NCBI GenBank assembly: GCA_019915015.1
Contig: JAHBBC010000022.1
Location: 62,001-126,000 of the forward strand
Direction of reading: 5' to 3'
Source: Auriscalpium vulgare
Taxonomy: Eukaryota > Basidiomycota > Agaricomycetes > Russulales > Auriscalpiaceae
DNA: 64,000 nt
The notes beneath the pieces are model-generated. The model did no database searches. It was not told the origin of the DNA and saw nothing but the letters and a program-made list of their open reading frames with translations. Below are positions 1 to 10,688 of the stretch, in pieces (position 1 is the first letter of the stretch; each line of letters begins with the position of its first letter). A program made the position numbers and the translations under genes.

Positions 1-203
1 CGAGCTCGTCTGCGCCTGGACGCACTTCTGTGACGAGCATGAAAATGGGAGGAACGGGGGAGCACGACGACGACCCCGTCGTGAGCGGCGGCGGAGAGGG
101 AAGCGCCGGCGGCGGCAAGTCGGCAACGGACGGCAGCCGGGTGTGCCGGTGGTGGCTGTGCTGGGACGTGCGAGCTGAACCTGACAGTTGGACTTGACAG
201 CTA
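1..203. other. Left flank of the transposon, no gene assigned
   Basis: GC-rich sequence. A short open frame runs from 39 to 197 on the plus strand, but it is glycine-rich and of biased composition and shows no family I recognise. It may be promoter or end of a gene outside the window. In the empty-site state this DNA would adjoin 3956 onward, the region upstream of RPF2. Confidence 0.3.
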
Positions 204-249
204 TTAGCAAAACGATGTAGCGGGCCCGGATTCCCACCCGCAGAGCGGA
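204..249 (+). repeat. Left terminal inverted repeat of the transposon
   Basis: Starts TTAGCAAAACGATGTAGC immediately after the TA at 202-203. It matches the reverse complement of 3908-3953 at 42 of 46 positions, with all differences in a 7-base central patch. This would be the transposase binding end. Confidence 0.93.
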
Positions 250-622
250 CATTGAAATTTCACAGCCCGAGAGTTTGATTGCGGGATCGCCGTCGACATC
301 CCCGTTCGCCTCTCCCCCTCGAGCTCGTCGAGCTCGTCGACGTCTGCCCTCAACTACAGCACGAAAAGCTTAGTTTCTTGTATCTTGTCTTATTCAATGC
401 TAGTTGCCTTCAGTTCAAGTATTGACATGCCTGAGTCCGATGGCCTCAGGGTCTTCTCTCGATCACCGACTCGGCGGGGCCGCAGATAATGCACAACAAT
501 CATCAATATATTTGTGAGTCTTCCCGACGCTGCCGCACCGGGTGCCTACGGGCTAGCAGGCACCGTTGTCGCCGCCTCTTTCCCTCTGCCACACCACCAC
601 TCCTACACACACTCCTTCTACC

Positions 623-2601
623 ATGGATGCTCCCCTCGGCCTCCCGGACAACGATGCAGCTGGCCTGCCTCAGCATCAACAGCAGCATTTCCCCGCTCAG
701 CAAGTCGGCGGCCCTGCCATTCAACATGCGCCCGGATTTGCGCCGCCACCCGGCATCGTGCGTGGCGTCGGTTATGGGCCGTTCCCGCCGCAAAACCTGA
801 ACAACGGTGGATTTGGTCATGCGAACATGGCGCCAGGCGGCGCGTGGCACGCTGCGATGGCCTACGGACCCGGGGGTGGTTTTGCAGCGCCCGGTATCGC
901 GCCGCCCGGCTTCGCGCCGCCTGGTCTTGCACATCCCGGCTTCTATCCCTATGGACCCTACCCTTATGCATTCCCCGCTCCCCCTTTCCAAGCTCCTGCA
1001 GCTAATGCCATCCCCCAAGCTGTCGAGGAAGAACGACTCGGCGGAGGTGCACGCCGTGCTCGGGCGAAGGAAAATGACGCTGCCGGTAAACCCAAAGCTG
1101 GTACGTCGCGGTCATTGACATGCGTGCAGTAATTGACATATCTACAGTGTATACAATCACAGCGACAGCCATTGGGAGGAAGTCCACCGCCGAGCTTCGC
1201 TTCAAGACGGACCTCTCGTGGGACGACTTCCGTTCCCAGGCATGCGCCAAGCTTGACGCGGACCCGGACACTGCGATACTGGGCTACAAGATGCCCAGCG
1301 AGCCGAAACGCAGTCGTCCGTGTATCCTCGCTGATGCGAATGCGTGGGAGATTGCTGTTGAGAAGATCAGCGAGGCAGCAAAACGAGCGCGCACTCGGCC
1401 CGTTGTAATTGAGCTCGTCGATACCGCCGCAAGTTTCTTTTGCTTGTAGTATGGCCTCGATACTGACCAATCCGGTGCTTGACAGGCCAAGACCCATACC
1501 GCCTCTTCGAAGAAAGGAAAGACGAAGGCGAAGAAGTCCCGCAAGCGGAAGCTTGCGGAATTTGATGCATCCTCGGACGCCGCTCCGTCTGAAACTAAAG
1601 ATGACGACGAGAGTCTTACCACAGAATTCAACCAGCTCAAGAGTCATCTTCAGTGCGAGCTTCATCAGGGACACTGCTACGTTACTCCCACGGGCACGCA
1701 CCAGGCTCTCAACTGGAAGATGCTAACTCTGTGGGCTAAGAAAATGGTGAGTGGACCTTGACTATTAGATGTGCGCTAATGAACAGTATTTAATAAGGTC
1801 ACTGGCGAGGCAGACATATATCATCCCCCCAGCCTCCTCATCTTCGACAACTTGGCGAAGAAGCCACGTGGCAACCCGTCTACGCCACGCCGCAGTGACC
1901 CGGCACCTGCTCACGAGGTCCGCGTCGTCATCGAGACACCTGCGACTGGTCAGCGACATGCCACGTCGGCCGTCGTTGGAAGTCGCAGCGATATCGGCGA
2001 TGGCTTGAGTAACGACACTCGTGACGTACCCCTTCTCCCCAGCGCCGATTATCCCGCCGTCGACGCTCTTCTCGCCGAGTTCAAGAAGAAGAAGCCGAAT
2101 GAAGACATCGCGACAATGAAGAGGTGCCTTGTCGGCGCTGGCTTCCAGACTGTTGACGACATCACGCTGATATCGGAACACCAGCTCAAAGCTGTCACGT
2201 GGCTCTCGGCTGTGCACATCATTGCTCTCTATGATCTTGCGGAGCAGATGGTTCGCCATATCTTTGAGGCCGAGCACGGAGGTAACTTGTCTCAACCGGT
2301 GAAGTTGGAGACAGAGGATCATATCAAGGTCAAGGTTGAAGGTCATCCGCAGGTGAAGACTGAGAAGGGTGTGTTCCTCTGTGCATCTCATTTGACATCC
2401 TGCTGAGCAAACATTGCAGTTGATCCACCTGACCGTACAATGACCCCTATTTACATATCGTCTGATGTGTCACACCGCTCATCGCCAATCTCGATCACGA
2501 GCAGCTCAGTAGCCGGTGGCTGGGAGGTCATGGCAGATGCGTCGCGGCACGAGGGTTCGTCGTTCGGGTACTCAGATGAAATTGACGAGCTCGAGGAATA
2601 G
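623..2601 (+). CDS. Transposon passenger protein of unknown function, about 586 residues
   Basis: Five exons fit with consistent phases: 623-1100, 1148-1416, 1486-1746, 1798-2368 and 2420-2601 (1761 nt). The ATG at 623 lies in a good context (ACCATGG). The first 150 residues are Pro/Gly/Ala-rich, followed by a folded region (about 160-245) and a Lys/Arg-rich stretch. Next is a conserved-looking Cys/His cluster CELHQGHC (C306, H309, H312, C313) ending in a WAKK helix. A helical domain of about 60 residues near 424-480 looks SAM-like, and the C-terminus is acidic. The VKLETE and VKVEGH segments resemble SUMO-acceptor surroundings. I do not recognise a named family. A role in transposition, silencing evasion or DNA binding would be inference. 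The exon 2 donor (GTCGAT) is the least certain junction. Confidence 0.7.
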
Positions 2602-2616
2602 ATCCTGAATAATCCG

Positions 2617-3813
2617 CTAGACTACATAGCCACTATGTTTAAACCAACCGTATGCCTTCTCTGGTGTAGCCTGAGATACTGCCTCCCATATTATACTGTA
2701 TGGATCTGCATGCTCTTCACCAGATAGCTCACCCAGAACATAATTACGATTCGACCGAATCCAAGCCTTGATACACGAGAAGGCTTCTTCGATAGGATTG
2801 AGGTCTGGTGAATAGGCTGGGAGGTACTCAAGACGTATGCCCCTAGTATACAAGTAAGCGCAAATAGATCGATGGCAAAATGTCATACGCACTTTGCTTG
2901 AACCATATCCCGAAGCTCCTGAGACTTATGTATAGACGCGTTATCCATGATCAAGACAGAGTTCGGTGCAGGGAAAGGGTTCATGACAGTGAGAAGACCT
3001 TCAATAAACTTGTTGAAAGACAATGTCGTCAATGTATGCTCGAAGACGTCTAGATGCAATATCCCATCCAAAGACAGTGCAGGTAGCATTGAGTATCTTA
3101 AGGTAATCTGTCAGTCGTCCAATCATGTCCTGTATAGAAGATGAACCCACCTTTTCCCTCTGATGAAAAAATCACGCCGGCGAGAGCGCTTGCCCGTCGG
3201 CGCCCACCCGTGTGTGCGTTGCGTCGTAAAGCGATTGAGATGACTTTCATCAACAAATACGAGCTGCTCCGCTGAGTAATGAAGGCCAATTTGTATCTGA
3301 TATGTGGTGCGGCGCTCCTCGCTGCGCTCAATAGCTGGTCGTTGAAGCTGCGAGTCTTGCGTCAGAGATTTGCAAGCACTGCTGACAACCAGCACACCTT
3401 TTTCCGCACAAAGCCTCGACGATGCAATGTCCTGTCGATTGTCGAGACAGAGACAGAGACATTACAAACCTCGAGTAACTCCTGACGTAGCTCCTCTAGC
3501 ATAATATCCGGCGTGCGCTCAACACACGCCTCGAGGAACTGTCGGAGCAGATCCCTGATGAGCAAAGAGCATTGTATAATCAAAAGAAACACACCGCGAC
3601 GTCGAGCCCATTCAAGATTCGCGGCCGCCCACACTCCAACGGGCGCACACTGACTTCGCCGGTCTTCCTGTAAACGGCCTTGATGTGTCGCTGTGTGCTC
3701 GGCGCGACACCAGTGAGCTCGTGGATCTTCTCGCGTGTCATGTCACGATGCCCATCCATTCGGAGCACCAGCTCCTTGATGTCGTCTGAGATGAAGCGTC
3801 GTATTCCGGGCAT
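2617..3813 (-). CDS. Tc1/mariner DDE transposase (intron-containing)
   Basis: Catalyses cut-and-paste movement of the surrounding element. The first exon (ATG at 3813) encodes an N-terminal helix-turn-helix region (REKIHELTGVAPSTQRHI). Later exons give VFVDESH (first Asp), LIMDNASIH (second Asp) and YSPDLNPIEEAF (catalytic Glu), in the order expected for DDE_3 enzymes and about 35 residues between the second and third acid. The C-terminus is GWFKHSGYVV. Approximate exons are 3813-3598, 3550-3400, 3360-3145, 3105-2885 and 2845-2617, separated by short introns as is common for basidiomycete mariner enzymes. All three acidic residues are present and no disabling change was seen, so activity is plausible. 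Exact splice phases at the first junction are uncertain. Confidence 0.85.
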
Positions 3814-3907
3814 GCTAGCGCGAGCGTGAGGGAGAGGTGTCTTGTCGCAGAGATGAGCTCATTGGTCGGGCCGCATCACGGCCCGACGGAGATTTAAATA
3901 TTCATGA

Positions 3908-3953
3908 TCCGCTCTGCCGGCGCAAATCCGGGCCCGCTACATCGTTTTGCTAA
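3908..3953 (-). repeat. Right terminal inverted repeat of the transposon
   Basis: Reverse complement of the left repeat at 204-249 (29 identical terminal bases plus a second identical block of 10). It is followed directly by the duplicated TA at 3954-3955. Confidence 0.93.
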
Positions 3954-3955
3954 TA

Positions 3956-4336
3956 GCTGGAAACTCGCTTGCAAGCTGGCCTTCAAACTTACGCGCGCTG
4001 TACCTCAGACCTCGGGACAGAGCGTGGCATTTTCCGTGAAAACGACAGTTATACTTGAATCAATCAAAAGCTGAGTATACCACCGACCGTCCAGACAGTC
4101 CAGATGGCCATGAATAGATGAACTTAGCCTGGGATCATGGCGGTCTCCTGCAAGGCCAAGGCGTCGTCCGAGTCGGAGATACGACGGCCCTGGAAGCTGG
4201 ACCCTGGACACCAGTTCACGGACCCCGGGTCCCTTCGATAGCCGCCCGTCATTTTGGGCTGCAGACTTGCACTAGGGCAGGACCTTGTTACTTACTCGCA
4301 CTCCTGCTCACCTCGGTCGACGAATTCTTGCCGAGA
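3956..4336. promoter_or_regulatory. Upstream region of RPF2, interrupted by the transposon
   Basis: About 380 bp between the transposon's right TA and the RPF2 start codon. No gene is seen. It presumably contains the core promoter, and any elements further upstream have been displaced by 3.75 kb. Confidence 0.4.
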
Positions 4337-5467
4337 ATGCTCCGCGTTGTGTAGGTCTTTGGCTCTTGTCTACTGCTCACTGCTCACGATTGTGCAGGAA
4401 GCCCAAAAATGCTCGCTCAAAGCGCGCCCTGGAAGCTCGTGAGCCGAAGGAGGTCGAGGACCCTCGAACAGTAGTGTTTGTCCGGGGAACACACACCGGC
4501 GAGGTCGTTAACAACGTCATGAAGGAACTAGTAAGTGCTGCAAAATGTCCGTCCCCAACTGTTCCGCTAATTGTGTCCACAGATGGCGTTGAAACGACCG
4601 TACGCCATCTCCTTTTCCAAGAAGAATGCAATTCGGCCCTTTGAAGACATCTCGTCGCTCGAATTCTGGTCCACAAAAAATGATGCTGGCATGTTCGTCG
4701 TTGGGCAGAGCACGAAAAAGCGGCCAAACGGCCTCACACTGGTGCGGATGTTCGATGGGAAGGTGCTGGACATGTGCGAAGTTGGTGTGGAGAACTTCGT
4801 TAGCATGACCGAGTTCAAGGTGCGTAACTACTGTCCTTACACCGACGCCAGACTAATATCTCGGTGCTAGACACCAAAAGCCACTCCCGGGCACAAGCCA
4901 ATGATGCACTTCGCGTCCGAGCTGTTCGACACCCACCCCCGATTCATCCAGCTGAAATCGCTCCTCATGGACCTTTTCAACGGTGAGGTGATCGACCAGA
5001 TCCACCTCACCGGCCTTGAGCACGTTATAAGCGTCACCCTCGCGCCTTCACCCGAGTCCCTCACCTCCACAACTACCTTCGACACCTCTGACGACACAAA
5101 AAGCCTCCCGAAAGTGCACATCCGGGGCTACACGCTCCGCTTACTCGCGTCGGGTGTGCGCACGCCCCGCGTCGAGCTCGTACCGATGGGACCCTCGCTC
5201 GACCTCGCGCTGCGGCGGCACCAGGCGGCGGACACGGAGGTGTGGAAGCTCGCAATGCGGCGACCCAAGATGAAGAAGACGGATGTGGAGAGGGGGCTGG
5301 GGAAGAAGAAGAAGAATTTGGAGGTGGACGAGATGGGCGACTTGAGAGGACGGGTGCACGTGGAGAAGCAGGACTTGGGGAAGTTGCAGACGAGGAAGAT
5401 GAAGGGGCTGAAAAAGGGGCTCGAAGGCGAGGACGAGGACGAGGACATGGACAGCGGGGACGAGTAG
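4337..5467 (+). CDS. RPF2: Ribosome production factor 2 (Brix domain), 326 residues
   Basis: RPF2 works with RRS1 to bring the 5S RNP into pre-60S particles in the nucleolus. Four exons: 4337-4350 (only 14 nt, MLRVV), 4398-4530, 4583-4819 and 4871-5467; phases agree. The early KPKNARSKRAL segment, the Brix domain (about residues 25-240, with FVRGTHTGEVV, LKRPYAISFSKKNAIRPFED and SKNDAGMF-type motifs) and a basic then acidic tail (EDEDEDMDSGDE) are all typical. Length fits the family (about 310-345). The start was chosen because the tiny first exon restores the expected N-terminus. The transposon sits about 380 bp upstream and could affect its promoter. Confidence 0.95.
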
Positions 5468-5852
5468 GCCGCGTAGTCCATCTTGTTTGGTCTGTCTTGT
5501 CCCTCTCCCCGTGTACGGTGCTTTTACTTGCAGCAATGCGATTGAATATCAGGGCCTTCCTTGTTGTTTTCCTGCAGAATCCTCCAGCGCTTCGATGAGG
5601 TACGTCGGCTTACCGTGACACCGTTGTGCTGCGGGCGCTGTTCTCGTCATCCAGTTTGGCTGCGCCGCAGCGCTTTATCACTCTGAAACCTTCATCTCTA
5701 TTCGCGCATGCCTCCTCGCTGACCAAAACCGCCTGCTATGAAATCTCTCGCGCGTGACCTAATGCCGTCTGAGTTCTGGATCTTTGGTCTCGGCGATGTC
5801 GCATGTCGTTGACGGTTGGACGCTACCGTTTAAGTAAGTTATCAGCTCTAAA

Positions 5853-6227
5853 TCATGGGCTCTTCTTTACTTGGGACGGTGCCATGTTCTGTGTCAAATT
5901 GTATGCCTGTACTTCAGGGTTATGTATAAAGGTAATCAATTCACCAGCCAGGTTTTCGACTTCAATGAGGTACGTAGAACTGTCCGCCGTCCGATTCTGG
6001 ACGAAATATTGTGGCGCAGCGCCGGCAGGGCGACTGTTATGTAGTGTCAGCCAGTGCCCCAGCACGGACCATCTTACCTTTGACACCTCGTTTTCCATCC
6101 TCATAAAAATTTCCCGGCGAACATCCTCGTGCGTTGTGCCAGTGATGGAGGCGGGTAGTGTTGCCGCAAAGCAAAGCGCTCCAAGCTTGGAGTCAAAGCA
6201 AAGCCGCACTATGCCCATATCCGGCAC
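5853..6227 (-). CDS. Hypothetical protein, about 100-124 residues
   Basis: Open frame on the minus strand starting MPDMGIVRLCFD. It contains GALCFAATLPASITGTTHED followed by a charged helix (RREIFMRMENEV). An intron may lie between about 6080 and 6000 (donor GTAAGAT after EVSK, in-frame acceptor 81 nt downstream); read-through is also open. A 22-bp stretch of this gene (6156-6177) recurs inverted at 7384-7405, where the other strand encodes a very similar LLCFAATL peptide, so this may be one member of a small local family. Function unknown. Confidence 0.4.
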   Translation of the reverse strand: MPDMGIVRLCFDSKLGALCFAATLPASITGTTHEDVRREIFMRMENEVSKVRWSVLGHWLTLHNSRPAGAAPQYFVQNRTADSSTYLIEVENLAGELITFIHNPEVQAYNLTQNMAPSQVKKSP

Positions 6228-6632
6228 CTCAAGGTCGTATCAATGCGCCTCGAGACACTACGGAGATTTCCGCACAGAGCACGGGACGCTCGCGCAGCAC
6301 AGCACCGACGCCTCTAGGATGAGGCTCTCTCCCCTTCATCAGCACATTCCTCCTTTTACTCGCCCTCAATGTCAACACTGATCGCCTGCGCAGGTCGCAT
6401 CTCGTAAAAATTTCAAGCGACATGATCATGAGACGCTGCACGTTGCCATGCAATCGACACGGGCCGTTTCAATAATGCAGCACTACTACCTTAGAATCGT
6501 TGGGGTGGTATAGAATACTGGCTAGAAGTTATGGTCAGTGTCGTCGGGCCGGAGCAGGTCATGACTCTATCACAGGTATTTTCTTCGACATCGTGTTCTA
6601 TTCCGCATTGTCCTGCTATTTAATGAGAGAGG

Positions 6633-6999
6633 TTATTGTCCCATTATGAACACCTCCAGCCGCGGGCTCTTCACCACCGGGAACGTCTCCTCGCAGATAT
6701 CCAGCGCCATCGCCTTCCCCTCCCGCACGCCCTCCGCATTCGGGTCGTGCACCTGCTGCTGCCCATTCAGGTGAACGCGTCCGGTCCAGGTACACCTTCG
6801 CCAGCACCCCCAACCCCGTGTTCATCTCGCTCCGGAACGGCAGCGGCAGCGACAGCGCAATTTCCAACAGGTCGTCCCGCGCAGCAGCATGTTCAGCTTC
6901 GTCGTCTCCCGTAGCGTCCGCGTCCGCACGAATCTGTTGAATACCAGCAGCCGGCGCCTGCCACGCCTGCGGCTGCAAATACGTCCCATTCCACGACAT
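6633..6999 (-). CDS. Hypothetical protein with one apparent frameshift
   Basis: Minus-strand reading from MSWNGTYLQP continues to AKVY near 6785, then the natural continuation (WTGRVHLNGQQQ ... VFIMGQ stop at 6633) lies in another frame. Dropping one C of a CC pair restores a single protein of about 122 residues. It has an acidic middle (DADATGDDEAEH) and the helix LLEIALSLPLPF. I do not recognise it. Nearby upstream sequence suggests an earlier exon may exist. It is either a real gene with an assembly indel or a recent pseudogene. Confidence 0.4.
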
Positions 7000-7383
7000 G
7001 TCCCGCCCGTGTTCACACACTGCACCTTGAGATGAGGGGCACAATGCTCAGTGTGAGCATGACCTACTAGTAGCATGCACGTTTTCTCCTCGTCTGCCCG
7101 GCAAGCAATGGCAATTATCCGTGTGCGACGTGGGATTGCCGCAACGCCGGCATGCTACTACAGTACTGCTAGCCTAGCCTCTCGCCATGGCGTACATCTG
7201 CTCCTGCGCGAATCCCGCTTCCCGTGCTGTGTACGGGCACATGTCGATGCTTGAACGCATTCATCCCTCAACATTGTGGGTATTGCTTCCAGCACGCGTG
7301 ACCGACTCGTATGCCGGGCGGGCTGCCTTGAGGTGCTTCGAGGTGGCTTTAAAACATTACATAAGCTGCCTCAAGTTTGCTTT

Positions 7384-7405
7384 GCTTTGCTTTGCGGCAA
7401 CACTA
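7384..7405 (-). repeat. 22-bp inverted copy of 6156-6177
   Basis: Exact reverse complement of 6156-6177 (TAGTGTTGCCGCAAAGCAAAGC). The plus strand around 7370-7410 reads KFALLCFAATLEAAR, close to SKLGALCFAATLPAS from the minus-strand gene at 5853-6227. This suggests an inverted gene fragment and not a random palindrome. Confidence 0.6.
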
Positions 7406-7639
7406 GAGGCGGCTAGAGCCTGCGAAGGCGGCATGCGGGGTAGAGCGCCTAGGCTTAGCATTATGTAAGCGCCAGCAGTTTGATCCTGACGGTCATCTCC
7501 TCCCCTCCCCAGAGGCCTCGGTCAGGAAAAGAGTCAAAGGTTGTCGCAGACGGCCTATGCACTCGTATATCTACCCCTTTTCGCCTTGCTGAGCACTCCA
7601 GCAGCCCACACTCGTTAGTTATCAATATTTGTGTGAAGT

Positions 7640-9159
7640 ATGGGTAGTGTCTCTGGTACGTCGCATCTTCTTCTCTTCAGCTGATTGTCTAAAGAATTGG
7701 GCAGTACCGACCCCGCCTCTTTCTGTGAGCTCGTCGTGAGTTCACCCATTACTTTGGACTGGACGGCCGCTCACATTGTCTAGACCTCCGGCGAGTTCGA
7801 CATCAAGCGAAGAGACCTCTTCCTCCGTACCCAGTTCCTCTACGCCCCCGCCAACTACCAGCTCAACCCCTTCATCGACCAGCTCCACTCCATCCAGTAC
7901 ATCTACCTCCTCCTCTGATTCTTCAACGCTGTCCTCTTCGTCAACTGAGTCTCAGTCCATCTCGTCCACATCGTTGCCTCCGTCGTCTGCTCCGCCCAGC
8001 AGCACCACCGTCGTTTCCTCCTCCCAGCAGCTCACGACGTCCGGAGGTCACATATTTACGAAAACGGCGACATCCGTCATCACCGTTGGTGACCCGACCC
8101 CAACCGCAGCGTCGCGTTCTTCTTCCTCCTCCGGCTTCTTCCACAACACCGGCGCCGTCGCTGGCGTTTTCACCGTTGTCGGCCTCATTGCGCTCGTACT
8201 CGCCGTCATCCTTGGTACCAACGTCATCCGCCGTCGCCGTGCGCGCAAGTTTGACAAGGAGATCGACGAGGCCGCTGCCGCTGCCGCCGCCGGCTCGCAC
8301 GCGCCTGACTTCGACGACTACGACTATGGGTCCTCGAACGCCCCCTACGGCCCGTACTCAGATGGCAGCCACGGAACGTTCGCGCAGCCGCCTCTGTCCC
8401 ACAACGCGGTTCCAGAACAGTACGACATGCCCTCGTACGACCCGTACACGGCCGCAGGCGTCGGCACTGCAGGTGCTGCGGGCATCGGCGCGGGAGTCGG
8501 CGCGATGCAGCGCGCGCGCAGCCAGCGCAACCAGCAGGACCCCTACGGCGCGTTCGCAGAGCCCGAGCAGTACGAGATGCAGGACTCGCAGCTGCGCTAC
8601 CGCCGGAGCACCGGCCCGTCCGCGCCCGCGCCGTATGACCTCCTCGAAGCGGCGGGGATCGCGGGCGCGAGCGACGGCCCTTATGCCGTCGCCCGTGGGC
8701 CGTCGCAGCGCGGGGCGCCGGGCCTCGCGCGCAATCCCAGCAACCCGAACCAGCCGGTCGCATTGAGCTCGGAGAGCCATTACTCGGGCTCACAGCCGGG
8801 ATACGGGCAGCCGCAGGCGTGGAATGCCGCCGCGCCGCCGCCTGTGCCCCCGAGCATGCCGCAGCCGCAGCCCTACGAGGAGGACGCGTACGGAGGGTAC
8901 CTCGACGAGCCCTCGCCGGATCTCGCGAACCCGTACTCGCCGGGCATGCCAGCTCCCGCGCACTCGCAGTCGCATACACCGTCGGACGAAGGTGTGCACC
9001 CCCCGTATGTGGTCGATCAGAACGACAGTCGTGCGAGTCTCAGGGACGAGGAGGACTATGGGTACGACGGCGGGAGGCGGGTCCTGCGCGTGAGTTCGCA
9101 TCTTCATATCATTTTGGGCGAGGCTGATCATCTCCCGTCTGCAGGTTGCAAATGAATGA
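7640..9159 (+). CDS. Ser/Thr-rich single-pass membrane protein, 455 residues
   Basis: Four exons give a clean frame: 7640-7655, 7705-7735, 7784-9089 and 9145-9159 (last residues VANE). The first 125 residues are almost entirely Ser, Thr and Pro, expected to be O-mannosylated. One hydrophobic segment (about residues 138-161, AVAGVFTVVGLIALVLAVIL) is followed by RRRRARK, the cytoplasmic stop-transfer side. The rest is a long, low-complexity Tyr/Pro/Gly/Ala-rich tail. The layout matches the cell-wall stress sensor type (Mid2/Wsc-like) and many agaricomycete proteins of unknown role. No clear signal peptide is visible, so the single segment may act as signal-anchor. Start chosen because the two tiny exons join in frame. 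Confidence 0.8.
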
Positions 9160-10680
9160 TTTCTTGACAAAGTTACCCACTCACCGGGCCCTCGCAAGAC
9201 GTCGCCTGGCGGGTCATACCTCAATCGCATGCTCCGCCACCCTCACCTCTTCCCTCCTAACTGCGTCGCTCTTTTTTTTGTTTCCTATCTTATTCAGAGT
9301 GTCTATTTGGCCCAGACAATCTCTCTCCGCTCCCATTGTCACTATTGATCTTTCGCTCCGGATCGAATGCTCGTCATATGCAGTACGATTGTGCTTGACT
9401 CGTGTATACTGGTGTGCTTGCTGTACTAAGTACGCGGTATTGTTGCCCGTCTTGTGCCGCTATCTATACCAAGTGCTTGTATCGGTCCCGGTTGTCACCG
9501 CACTAAATCTCGAGCTGATGGGCGTCACAGAGGCCGGCTTAGGCCCGGGGCTCAAACGATGGTGCCTGCTCGCTCTCTTGTATCTCTTACTATAATCTCG
9601 TAACAATCTACGTAGTTTCTGTCATGCTGTCTCAGGGTGTCTGCCCAATGTCTAAGATCATCAAGCACTCTGAATGTCCCGTTTCAAGGAACACCGTCCG
9701 AAGATCCAATGAGGATGTAGAGACCAACTTAGTTCTGTCAAGTATGTCATACTATATGTCGGACCTCACTGTGGCCCTGCTCCCGGGGCGAGTCTTTGTA
9801 GACTTCAACCTTCCCACTGCATCGAAGAGTCAAGACTGTCATCAGCATTCGCCCATCGCGCTCTGTTCTGATCACAGCGTGGCATCTGACCGTCGCCGTG
9901 CAATCGTGGAAGCGGCGCTGACATGTTCTGCAAGCCATAGGCCCGGCGTCGGAGTCACGCAAACGGCAGCGCCTCGAACAAAAAGTTGAGGCTCGGCTGG
10001 CGGATCTTATAGACGTTCACAAAAACATCAATTGGTTGCCCGAGCAGCTACTTGCGCCGCGGAAAACTGAAGCAATATTGCTGCCGCAGCCTTGGGCGGC
10101 ACCAAGTCATCCGACTCATACTGAGCAAGAAAAGTAGCGCTTCAGTCACGGTGTGCGCCATGGGGTCCAGGGAAGTATCAGAAACACATACTCTGTGTTG
10201 CCCAGCACACCTAGCAAGACGCAGAACGCCAAACGGTCGCATGGTCGAAAAAGGAAATCGAGTGGGTGGGCTTACCCTCCTGCTCACATACAGAACAGAA
10301 CGACTGTCTTCTGTGGTAAGGTCAGCCACGGAGACTACTGCTCACAGTATGTATGTCGTCAGTTACAAAACACAGCCAAAGCGGAGTCCGTCTCGGTCGA
10401 GACCGACGTACCTTGCACGCTCTAGACCCAATGGCTGCACAGAAAGTTCGTCTTCGTTATGATGCTTAAATGGATGCCGAATTGCCGAGTTGTTATCTAT
10501 TCGCATTTCCCTGGCTTCTTGATTATTTGACCTTCTCATCAACGCGCATAAACAAAAACACACAGAACGAGCAAGCCAGATTCGATCGAGATACTTTGTA
10601 CATGATACGACGCGTAACTAACGGAACAACCTTTCAAGACAGCAGCTCCAACGTACAGGGCTGACGGCGTCAAGGGAGAC
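9160..10680. other. Intergenic region, no gene seen
   Basis: Downstream of the membrane protein gene. Open frames here are short and compositionally noisy. The only structure noted is the 41-bp repeat at 10297-10337. Confidence 0.5.
10297..10337 (+). repeat. 41-bp dispersed repeat, copy 1
   Basis: Matches 20907-20947 at 38 of 41 positions, same strand, in otherwise unrelated surroundings. Contains AAGGTCAGCCACGGAGACTA; a shorter related stretch occurs in reverse at about 61602-61619. Possibly the remnant of a small mobile element or a shared gene-end fragment. Confidence 0.6.
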
Positions 10681-10688
10681 GAAGACGT

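Larger units (their letters stand above)
204..3953. mobile_element. Complete two-gene Tc1/mariner-type DNA transposon
   Basis: The two ends are 46-bp terminal inverted repeats (204-249 and 3908-3953). The first 29 bases are identical, then 7 mostly different bases, then 10 identical bases. Both ends are flanked by TA (202-203 and 3954-3955), the classic Tc1/mariner target duplication. Removing the element rejoins a small palindrome, CAGC-TA-GCTG, as the empty site. Inside are a passenger gene on the plus strand (623-2601) and a DDE transposase on the minus strand (3813-2617), convergent with only 15 bp between their stop codons. Both genes look open once introns are removed, so the copy may be young and possibly autonomous. 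It lies about 0.4 kb upstream of the RPF2 start codon. Confidence 0.9.

Noticed and set aside
39..197. Short plus-strand open frame at the left edge
   Set aside because: Gly/Asp-rich, no family, ends at the transposon; could not be distinguished from chance.
8086..8979. Long frames in other phases and on the opposite strand within the membrane protein gene
   Set aside because: Arg/Ala-rich shadows produced by the GC-rich, low-complexity coding sequence of the real gene.
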